64,000 bases of DNA from Candidatus Gastranaerophilus phascolarcticola (GTDB lineage: Bacteria > Cyanobacteriota > Vampirovibrionia > Gastranaerophilales > Gastranaerophilaceae): the NCBI GenBank assembly GCA_001899335.1, contig MOYE01000002.1, positions 27,553 to 91,552 on the forward strand, read 5' to 3'. This document shows, one piece after another, positions 50,356 to 57,701 of the stretch. The notes under the pieces are model-generated. The model was not told where the DNA came from. It worked only from the letters and a program-made list of their open reading frames with translations, and ran no database searches. Position 1 is the first letter of the stretch. Each line of letters begins with the position of its first letter. The translations under genes were made by a program, and so were the position numbers.

Positions 50356-51750
50356 ATGGGAAGTGTGGATTTCGTGAAGTTGTGGGCGGAAGCATCAGCG
50401 CTTTTGCGCAATGTAATTCCGGATAACGTTTACTATTCTTGGCTTACGGCAGTTGCGGCAAACAGTTTTGAACACAATAAATTCTATCTTGTAACACCGC
50501 ATCAGTTTGCTGTTGCAATTTTAAATTCCCATAAAAAAGATATTAAAGAAGCGCTTTGTAAAGTCTGTGGTAAAGATGTTGATTTTGAACTTAATTATGA
50601 CGCGGATTACGGGCAAAAATACAATGATATGAAGAAAAAAGAGGCGGCAAAACAACGCCCGTCACTTGAAGACCCTGTAAAAAAAGAACAAGCACTCGCA
50701 GAAGGTTCCGTGCAGCTTCGTCCGGAAGTTAATCTTAATTTAAAATATAAGTTTGAAAATTTCGTTGTAGGTGAAAATTCCCGTATGGCTTACGCTGTTG
50801 CAATGGCTGTGGCTGAAAAACCTGCGCAAAAATATAACCCGCTTTTTATCTACGGTGCGTCAGGGCTTGGAAAAACACACCTTATGCAGGCAATCGGGCA
50901 TCACATACTTTTTCACAAGCCTAAACTTCGCGTGAAGTATGTCAAAACTGAAGAATATATCAACGAAGTCATCTCAAGTATTCAAAAAGGCGGCGACAGA
51001 GTTTCAAGAATGGATAAATTCCGTCAGAAATTCCGTAATGTTGACGTGCTTTTGATTGATGATATTCAGTTTATCGAGTCAAAAGAGCGTACAATGGAAG
51101 AAATTTTCCACACGTTTGAATCGTTACACAACAACGGAAAACAAATTGTAATTACGTCTGACCGTCTTCCAAAAGACATTCCGACACTTCCGGATCGTCT
51201 TAGAACCCGTTTTGAAATGGGGATTATGGTCGAACTGACACCGCCGGAATTTGAAACCAGAATTGCAATTTTGCGTAACCTTGCCGAAAAAGACGGGTTA
51301 AATATTCCGTGTGACGTTTACGATTTAATTGCAAAAAATTATAAAAATAACGTTCGTGAACTTGAGGGCGCGTACAACAGAATCAGTGCATTTGCAGAAA
51401 TCGACGGTGCAGAACTCTCTGTTGAATACGTTAAAAAAGTTCTCAATTGTTCTGAAGAGTCTGAAGAACTTACAATGGAATCTATCGCGCAAACTATCGC
51501 TGAATACTACGGCGTAACGGTTGAGGATTTCCTTAGCCCTGCAAGAAGTCAAAAGATTTCTGCACCGCGTCATATCGTAGTTTATTTAATCCGTGAACTA
51601 CTTGGTGCGAGCTTTGAATCAATCGCGGATTTCTTGCACAAAAAACACACAACAATGCTCTATTCCCACGAAAAAGTCAGGGATGAAATGAAAACGAACC
51701 GTGATTTGAAACGCGGGGTTGAAGAGCTGATTGCGACAATTAAAGGATAA
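50356..51750 (+). CDS. dnaA: Chromosomal replication initiator DnaA
   Basis: A 464-residue initiator. Domain I (LWAEASALLRNVIPDNVYYSWL) is followed by a short linker. AAA+ domain III has LFIYGASGLGKTHLMQAIGHHI near 170-190, VLLIDDIQFIESKERTMEEIF near 235 and LRTRFEMGI. Domain IV has APRHIVVYLIRELLGASFESIADFLHKKHTTMLYSHEKV, binding DnaA boxes. Starts are possible at GTG 50287, ATG 50317 and ATG 50356; I take the last because it begins domain I directly. No TTATCCACA cluster was found nearby. Confidence 0.96.
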   Translation: MGSVDFVKLWAEASALLRNVIPDNVYYSWLTAVAANSFEHNKFYLVTPHQFAVAILNSHKKDIKEALCKVCGKDVDFELNYDADYGQKYNDMKKKEAAKQRPSLEDPVKKEQALAEGSVQLRPEVNLNLKYKFENFVVGENSRMAYAVAMAVAEKPAQKYNPLFIYGASGLGKTHLMQAIGHHILFHKPKLRVKYVKTEEYINEVISSIQKGGDRVSRMDKFRQKFRNVDVLLIDDIQFIESKERTMEEIFHTFESLHNNGKQIVITSDRLPKDIPTLPDRLRTRFEMGIMVELTPPEFETRIAILRNLAEKDGLNIPCDVYDLIAKNYKNNVRELEGAYNRISAFAEIDGAELSVEYVKKVLNCSEESEELTMESIAQTIAEYYGVTVEDFLSPARSQKISAPRHIVVYLIRELLGASFESIADFLHKKHTTMLYSHEKVRDEMKTNRDLKRGVEELIATIKG

Positions 51751-51755
51751 AATAA

Positions 51756-52370
51756 ATGTACGACTATATTAAGGGAAATATTACTTCTAAAACAGCGATT
51801 CCGCGCGGATTTTTTGTGACGGTTGAGGCTTTCGGGCTTGGTTATCTGCTGGAAGTTACAGGAAGAGATTACAATAAAATCGAAAACGGCGAAGCTAAAA
51901 TTTACACCGTTTTAATCCATAAAGAAGATAAAATGTCACTTTGCGGTTTTGTTAGAAAAGAAGACCGTGATATTTTTAATGTATTGACTTCTGTTTCAGG
52001 CGTCGGAACAAAAATGGCACTTACGCTTTTAGATAAATTTTCTGCCTCTGAACTCATCGGTTTGGTTATAGAGGGGCAATACAAAGAATTGACGCTTGCA
52101 AAAGGTGTAGGTCCAAAATTAGCGCAAAAAATTATACTTGAACTTAAAGATAAGTTAATTAACTATCAAAAAGACTGGTCAGCGCCGAATTTTGTAGAGA
52201 AAATCAGAGAAGAAAATTCTAATCTTGTAGACGCGCAATCTGTATTGCTTTCACTTGGCTATGAAAAAAATGAGATAAAGACTACATTTGCCAAACTTGC
52301 GCCGGAACTTGGCGAAAGTGCAAGTGCAGAAGAAATTTTGCAATCTGCGCTGCGTTTACTTTCAGTTTAA
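51756..52370 (+). CDS. ruvA: Holliday junction branch migration protein RuvA
   Basis: A 204-residue RuvA. The OB-fold N-terminus (YIKGNITSKTAIPRGFFVTVEAFGLGYLLEV) is followed by helix-hairpin-helix pairs, with LTSVSGVGTKMALTLLDKFSASEL near 68-91 and LAKGVGPKLAQKIILELKDKL near 108-128. The flexible C-terminal domain for RuvB contact is at about 155-204. It lies 5 bp after dnaA. ruvB and ruvC are not nearby. The stop is at the stop of the prepilin peptidase, convergent. Confidence 0.95.
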   Translation: MYDYIKGNITSKTAIPRGFFVTVEAFGLGYLLEVTGRDYNKIENGEAKIYTVLIHKEDKMSLCGFVRKEDRDIFNVLTSVSGVGTKMALTLLDKFSASELIGLVIEGQYKELTLAKGVGPKLAQKIILELKDKLINYQKDWSAPNFVEKIREENSNLVDAQSVLLSLGYEKNEIKTTFAKLAPELGESASAEEILQSALRLLSV

Positions 52371-53350
52371 GCTGCGAACGGGAAAAATATCATTACAAAT
52401 CCTGCAATAACCAGAGCCGGTCCGAAAGGTACGGCAAGACCCTCGGTTTTTGAACCCAAAACTTTGCCGAACAACTGACGGCAAACATATATTGCTGTGC
52501 CTATTAATGCAATCGTATAACCAAGCAGGTAAAGAGCGTTTTCTTCAAATAATCCTGCTTTGTTTGAGAGCCAATAGCCGAGTGCAAGTATGGCAACCGC
52601 TAAAATTCCGCCAAAAAGTTTATAATTTTTTTCTTGAAAAAGTCTGTATTCAAAGATGACACCAGTTATCAACGCTTGGATTAAAAATCCCATAATAATG
52701 ATTATCCAAATCTTTTCCCAGCCAAAACAAGCACCAAGTGCCATTGCAATGTAAATATCGCCGTCGCCCATTGCCATTCTGCCGCCAGCCATTACATAAG
52801 AAACGCCAAAATAAACGAGCATTATCAAGCCGCCTAAAAGAACGCCCAAAATAGAATTTGACAGCGGATTTTGCAGCCATGTCATTTCGGTTCCGTTCAA
52901 TGCCATAATCCCTGTTGCTCCGGCATGGTAGATTAATCCGATTAGCCCGAAAATCAAACAGTGCATTAAAAATACAACGTGTTCTTTTATATCTGTTACG
53001 GCAAGCACTAGCGACATAAAAATTACCGCCCAAATAAATATTAAATACATGCTCATTCCGATTTTTAAGAACGCAAGCAGGAACAATATTGCAGTAATAG
53101 CCTCAACCAGCGGGTATTGCCAGCTTATATGCGTCTTGCAAAAGTAGCATTTGCCCCTCAACAAAATGTATGAAAGCAACGGAATGTTATGCCACCAGTA
53201 AAGCGGTTTTTGACAGACCGGGCATTTTGACGCCGGATAAGAAATAGATTCTCCGCTGAAAGCTCTTAATACGACTACGTTTAAAAAACTTCCGAAACAA
53301 AGCCCTACCAGTAATATAAAAAATGATACCGTAATCATATATGTGTCCAT
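52367..53350 (-). CDS. Prepilin peptidase (A24 family)
   Basis: A 327-residue membrane aspartic peptidase of PilD/GspO type, with about eight membrane segments. The N-terminal cytoplasmic loop has two CxxC pairs (CPVC near 42, CYFC near 68). The active-site motif MGDGDIYIAMALGACFGW near 198-215 contains the GxGD Asp. It cuts prepilins before Phe/Met+1 and N-methylates them, so it is the natural processor of pilins A-D. It shares an operon with the sigma factor gene, 1 bp upstream. Confidence 0.94.
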   Translation of the reverse strand: MDTYMITVSFFILLVGLCFGSFLNVVVLRAFSGESISYPASKCPVCQKPLYWWHNIPLLSYILLRGKCYFCKTHISWQYPLVEAITAILFLLAFLKIGMSMYLIFIWAVIFMSLVLAVTDIKEHVVFLMHCLIFGLIGLIYHAGATGIMALNGTEMTWLQNPLSNSILGVLLGGLIMLVYFGVSYVMAGGRMAMGDGDIYIAMALGACFGWEKIWIIIIMGFLIQALITGVIFEYRLFQEKNYKLFGGILAVAILALGYWLSNKAGLFEENALYLLGYTIALIGTAIYVCRQLFGKVLGSKTEGLAVPFGPALVIAGFVMIFFPFAA

Positions 53351-53351
53351 T

Positions 53352-54125
53352 TTATTCCTCTCCGGTTGAGTTTACCAGTTCATACAATTTGCTTAACGCT
53401 TTTTTTATTTTTCGCGAAACTTGCATTGGGGATAAACCAAGTTTTTCCGAAATTTGTTTTTGATTTAAATCCTCAAAATAATTCAAGATAAGAATTTGTT
53501 TCATATCCTGCGGGAGTTTTGCCAGTGCAGAGTTAAGCATAAGTCTGTTTTCAGAGTTCGAAAGAAAATCTTTATAATCACCGTCAGGAATTTTATCCAT
53601 TAAACTTATATCGTCCTCATCATTATTTGTATTTTGGTCAAGAGAAAGAATTTCCTGACCTATATCAAGCGAGAGAACATCTTCAATCTTCTTTTCCGGC
53701 AAGCCTAAGTGTTCTGCGATAAGTGCGGTTGACGTTCCGTCTTTTCCCTCTTCATTGAGTTCACGTGATGCAACGCTGATTTTATACGAAAGCTCCTGAA
53801 TTTCACGCGGCGGCTTGATAAAACTTGCCTTGTCGCGCAAGTAATGTTTGATTTCACCTTTAATAAAATATGTCGCGTAGGTTTTGAATTTCGTGTTTTT
53901 ACTCAAATCAAAAAAATCAATAGCTTTCATCAACCCTATTGAGCCGACCTGGAATAAATCTTCCTGCAAATTGTAGTTTTTATACGCCGGACCGGAAACT
54001 ATTTTTTTGACATAAATAAGCGCCAATTCTACAATTCGAATATGTAGAATTTTTTTCTTCTTTGCATCAGTGCAGTTTTTGTATTGTAAGAGTAAATCGT
54101 TTAGTTCATCTTCCAAATGTATCAC
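53352..54125 (-). CDS. Sigma70-family sigma factor, FliA/SigF-like
   Basis: A 257-residue sigma factor with regions 2, 3 and 4. Region 2 reads DLFQVGSIGLMKAIDFFDLSKNTKFKTYATYFIKGEIKHYLRDK. Region 4 reads LPQDMKQILILNYFEDLNQKQISEKLGLSPMQVSRKIKKALSKL. Region 1.1 is missing, as in alternative sigmas for flagella, stress or sporulation. It begins with GTG, with AGAGG upstream. It may direct the flagellar or pilin genes, but those pilins carry ordinary TTGACA-type promoters, so another regulon is likely. Confidence 0.9.
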   Translation of the reverse strand: MIHLEDELNDLLLQYKNCTDAKKKKILHIRIVELALIYVKKIVSGPAYKNYNLQEDLFQVGSIGLMKAIDFFDLSKNTKFKTYATYFIKGEIKHYLRDKASFIKPPREIQELSYKISVASRELNEEGKDGTSTALIAEHLGLPEKKIEDVLSLDIGQEILSLDQNTNNDEDDISLMDKIPDGDYKDFLSNSENRLMLNSALAKLPQDMKQILILNYFEDLNQKQISEKLGLSPMQVSRKIKKALSKLYELVNSTGEE

Positions 54126-54225
54126 AATAACCTCTCGAACCTACTCTATATTACCATAAAATATGCTTAATAACAAATTGTAAATAATCATTTAAAATTT
54201 GGTTTGTTTGTTGTAAGCTAAGACA

Positions 54226-55512
54226 ATGGAAGTTAAGAAAAGGATATTTACTCTTATACTAAGTTTTATGCTTTTAGGCTCGTTTATACCCGCTCGTGCC
54301 GATATTATAGGTTTAACCTTGGATGAAGCTATTGATATGGCACTTACCTATAATCTTGATTTGCAAGCAAAAAGAAAAGAACTTGGTGTCGCAAAGGAAG
54401 ATATTAAAATAGCTAACAGACTTCAAAACCCGCGTGTTGTCGGAAACTTCCTTATTGGTCAGGTTAGACTCGGAAACTCAAGCCAGGTTGGTTTGGATGT
54501 TCCGGTTGAGTTTATGAAACGCGGACCGCGTAAAAAAGTTGCTAAAGCAAAGTATTCAATTGCGCAAAATAAAATTCGCGAATACGAACACGACTTGAAA
54601 ATTGATATTATGAAAGCCTATTTTGACGTGCTTTACTTAAAATCAATCGTTTCCATTATGGAAGACCGTAAAAATCTTTTCGAAGAAATGGCGAATGTTG
54701 CTAAAAATAAACCGGTTAAATCTGATAACTATAATATAGAACTTCTTCAATCTGACATCCGATATAAACGTATGATGATTGAACTTAACCAGGCTAAAGC
54801 AAATTTATTGAGTGCGCAATTCCACCTTAATAAAGTTATAAATATGGAAAAAACTGAAAATATGTACGATGCTTTGGAAACCTCTTTGTTCTCTGAAGAT
54901 TTATCAATCTTGTCAATTTCGCTTTTACCGTATGAAATTATCGAAAAAATTGCGATGAAATACAGTTATTCCTTGAGAATTGCTGAATACGACATCAAAC
55001 GTGCGGAAGCCGAAGTTTCTGTTGCCAAAAGCCAGCGTATTCCAAATTTCAGCGTAGCTGGCGGTTATGCTTGGCAAGCAACATTCCGTGGCGACGGAAA
55101 CAATTGGCCTGGTGCATTCTGGGGCGCAAGCATGGATATTCCGATGCTTTATTTTTACGGACCGGATGTAAGAAAAGCCGGGTTAATACTTGAAAAATCA
55201 AAAATGGATAAAGCGTCATTTGAAAACAAACTGAAAATTGCGCTTAAACAGGATTATAATAACTTTAAATACGCAAAGGAAAATATGGAATATTACCGCG
55301 AAATCATGCAGGAATCGCGAGATATTCTTGAGATGTCAAAACAACGTTACAGTCAGGGAAAAACAACATTTTTGAACCTGTTAATCGTGGAAAATACACA
55401 CCAGCAAACCCTGCAGGAATATTTGAAAGCAATGGGTTTGTATTATTCAGCATATTTGAACCTGATGCATAATACCGGTCACGATGTTTTGTTGCAAGAA
55501 GAAATTTTCTAG
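54226..55512 (+). CDS. TolC-family outer membrane efflux protein
   Basis: A 428-residue protein with a signal peptide (KRIFTLILSFMLLGSFIPARA, cut near residue 27). Two tandem TolC-type halves follow, with helix-rich repeats; LTLDEAIDMALTYNLDLQAKRKEL begins the first and LLPYEIIEKIAMKYSYSLRIAEYDIKRAEAEVSVAKSQRIPNFSV the second. It would form a trimeric outer membrane tunnel for an exporter. No inner-membrane pump or adaptor adjoins it, so the partner is elsewhere. Ends in a terminator. Confidence 0.9.
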   Translation: MEVKKRIFTLILSFMLLGSFIPARADIIGLTLDEAIDMALTYNLDLQAKRKELGVAKEDIKIANRLQNPRVVGNFLIGQVRLGNSSQVGLDVPVEFMKRGPRKKVAKAKYSIAQNKIREYEHDLKIDIMKAYFDVLYLKSIVSIMEDRKNLFEEMANVAKNKPVKSDNYNIELLQSDIRYKRMMIELNQAKANLLSAQFHLNKVINMEKTENMYDALETSLFSEDLSILSISLLPYEIIEKIAMKYSYSLRIAEYDIKRAEAEVSVAKSQRIPNFSVAGGYAWQATFRGDGNNWPGAFWGASMDIPMLYFYGPDVRKAGLILEKSKMDKASFENKLKIALKQDYNNFKYAKENMEYYREIMQESRDILEMSKQRYSQGKTTFLNLLIVENTHQQTLQEYLKAMGLYYSAYLNLMHNTGHDVLLQEEIF

Positions 55513-55533
55513 GCGGGGTCAACCGCCTTTTAT
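55512..55533 (+). terminator. Intrinsic terminator of tolC-like gene
   Basis: GGCGG pairs with CCGCC over GGTCAA, then TTTTAT. The 16-base core is identical to the hairpin at the pckA stop. Confidence 0.75.
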
Positions 55534-55554
55534 AATTGGACCCGTGCTTCGGTC

Positions 55555-55583
55555 TTGACTTATTAAGAAACATGCTACATAAT
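55555..55583 (+). promoter_or_regulatory. Promoter of pilin C
   Basis: TTGACT (55555-55560), 17-bp spacer, CATAAT (55578-55583). From the -10 through the leader it is nearly identical to the pilin A block. Confidence 0.8.
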
Positions 55584-55605
55584 GATAAAAGAAAGGATAG
55601 AAATT

Positions 55606-56606
55606 ATGAACAAGAAAAAAGTATTAACATGCGCAGGGGGGGGGGGGGGCGTGCTCAACAGGCCTTTACTATGGCGGAAATCCTGTTGTCCCTCACAATT
55701 ATAGGCGTAGTAGCCGCGATTACTTTACCAAGTTTAACAGGCAACATTAACGAGCGAACCTGGAATACTCAACGCAAAGCGCTGTATGCAAGATTTAGCC
55801 AAGCGATAGCTTTGATGCCGGCGTTGAATGGCTACGGAACTATATCAGAGGATGAAGCCGGTAGTATTACAGAAGATACCGTCGCAGAAACATTTGTTAC
55901 TTCCGGGCTTTCAAAAGTTTTGAAAATTAATAACATTTGCGACGGCGAGCATTTAGATGACTGCGGAATCCCTACGCAATTGACAACACTTGACGGCTCC
56001 AAAATAGATTTCCCTGCAACATTTAGAGACTTAAATCCGGCGAATGTCTCATACAACGGTGTAGAGGGTTTAGATAATACCAGCGTGTCGTATTCTGCTA
56101 TAAATTCTCAAGCCGCTGCGTTTGAAACCGCAAACGGAGAAAGTATTGCTATTTATTACAACCCGAATTGTTCTCCACTAATGGCTGAAGCGTTTTATAT
56201 TTATATGCAAAAGAAGATTTGTGCCAATTTTATTTATGATTTGAACGGCTCTAAAGGTCCGAATACAGTGGGAAAAGATATTGGAGTAATGTCTGTATTT
56301 TATCCTACGGATAGTGTTGTCGTAGCTCCAATGCCAAACCTGCATGATGCCGCAACTTCTGCTGTTCCTGATAATGAAATTAGTAGTGCTTGTACGGCGC
56401 AGGATGCGGATTATCGTTTGCCGTCGCTGGAAGAAATCTCATCTATTACAATTAATAAATCTATTATGGGAACATTACCGGCAGAACGCTACTGGACATC
56501 TACATACAATACATCAGGTAAACGCCTGTATTTACACTATACCTTTATGAGAACTGCAGCTTGGGAAAATGTTGACAGTGCTCGTGTTCGTTGTGTAAAA
56601 CGTTAA
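55606..56606 (+). CDS. Pilin C: prepilin-like protein, G tract in leader (out of frame here)
   Basis: The leader from ATG 55606 encodes MNKKKVLTCA, then 14 G; the assembled frame does not reach the pilin. Twelve or fifteen G would give a prepilin of about 330 residues. The body has A|FTMAE with Glu+5, the shared hydrophobic helix, Cys blocks (NNICDGEHLDDCG, NPNC, KKICANFIYDLNG), and a divergent YWTS...VRCVKR end. It converges with pilin D over 31 bp. Read through the present frame, translation from a distant upstream start gives RRGGGGRAQQA before the cleavage site, with no ribosome-binding site of its own. Confidence 0.8.
55636..55649 (+). repeat. G14 tract in pilin C leader
   Basis: Fourteen G. 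Twelve or fifteen would place ATG 55606 in frame with the pilin. Confidence 0.85.
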
Positions 56607-56610
56607 AAAG

Positions 56611-56634
56611 TGCGGGGGTGAATTCACCCCCGCA
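56611..56634. terminator. Perfect palindromic terminator between pilins C and D
   Basis: TGCGGGGGTGAA meets its exact complement TTCACCCCCGCA, a 24-bp palindrome between two convergent stops. It probably ends both messages. Confidence 0.8.
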
Positions 56635-56637
56635 GCT

Positions 56638-57640
56638 TTAGCGTTTAATGCACCTGATTGCGTGTTCCTGATCTCTTGCAACACGATTAAGTGCAAATTG
56701 TCCCAATCTTACCGTTATGTTTTTAGAAAGGTCTTGCTCATCCCTTGAGGAGGTCCAAAAATCTGTAATGTCCTCGCTATCAATATTGATAAATTTATTG
56801 TTAAACATAATAGACGACATTTCATAGGCATTAGGAAGCCTTGTTTCGTCATCAACCTTACGACATCTATCCGAAACCTCATCTAAAGTCGCCCTCCACC
56901 GGATATTACTTGTTGCCGGCAGAGGCGCCACTACAACAGGGTCAATAGAGTTAAAGACTGTTATCCAACCCATATCTTTACCGATAGTGTTTGGTCCTTT
57001 GGAACCATTTAAGTCATAAATAAAATTTACGCACATTTTTTTCGCAATACAATCTACAGCGCCGTGTTCATGGAAAAAACTTTTTATTGCTATACAATCC
57101 GGATTATAAAATGCGGCAATGCTCTCTCCGTTTGCGGTTTTAAAACCTGCTGCCACCGTATTATGTAGTGAGTATGACAATGTTTCACCCCAATAAAATC
57201 CTGAAAAGTTAGCATTAAGTGAATATAAATCAAGTGGGAACTCAATTGCTGATCCTGCCCCTTGAGGATTAATTTTTGCCGGCAAACCACAGTCTTCTAA
57301 ATGTTCATTATCACAAATATTGTTAATTTTTAAAACTTTTGACAAGCCATTTGTAATAAAAGTTTCTGCGGTTGTGTCAGTATTGTCGTTAATAGTACCA
57401 TATCCTGCTAAAGATGGCATTAGAGCCATAGCCTGACTAAATCTTGCATAAAGTGCTTTTCGTTGAGTATTCCAGGTCCGTTCGTTAATGTTGCCGGTTA
57501 AACTTGGTAACGTTATCGCAGCAACTACGCCGATAATTGTTAGAGATAAAAGTATCTCTGCCATTGTGAAGGCAATCTTACCCCCCCCCCCCTGAACAGA
57601 ATGCCCATATTACAAGGCTTTTTAGGTTTGTTGTTCTCAT
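56638..57640 (-). CDS. Pilin D: prepilin-like protein, G tract in leader (out of frame here)
   Basis: The leader from ATG 57640 encodes MRTTNLKSLVIWAFCS, then 12 G and a TAA as assembled. Eleven or fourteen G would join it to the body. The body has A|FTMAE, the shared helix, Cys blocks, and a longer variable region with a HEHGAVDCIAKKMC insert. It ends FWTSS...IRCIKR. The leader differs from A and C but the tract position is the same. AAAGGA is present; no clear promoter of its own is seen. Body without leader: 56638-57564. It lies downstream of the acyl-CoA synthetase gene, with a hairpin between. Confidence 0.8.
57581..57592 (-). repeat. G12 tract in pilin D leader
   Basis: Twelve C on the plus strand. 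Eleven or fourteen would restore the pilin frame. Confidence 0.85.
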
Positions 57641-57662
57641 AAAGCTATCCTTTCTTTTTTGA

Positions 57663-57689
57663 AAAGGCAGAGGGGAACCCCCTGCCTTT
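57663..57689 (-). terminator. Hairpin after the acyl-CoA synthetase gene
   Basis: AAAGGCAG pairs with CTGCCTTT around GGGG/CCCC. It lies between the acyl-CoA synthetase stop and the pilin D leader; read-through may supply pilin D transcription. Confidence 0.65.
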
Positions 57690-57701
57690 AGTAGTAATAA
57701 A

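Noticed and set aside
10469..57564. Diversity-generating retroelement targets (variable C-type-lectin-like pilin ends)
   Set aside because: No reverse transcriptase and no template repeat were found in the window, and the variable ends differ in length and not only at adenine-linked positions.
10393..57592. Poly-G runs as sequencing artefacts of dark cycles
   Set aside because: They occur at the same place in four related genes, as G in the coding sense on both strands, flanked by matching start codons and cleavage sites. The exact lengths remain uncertain.
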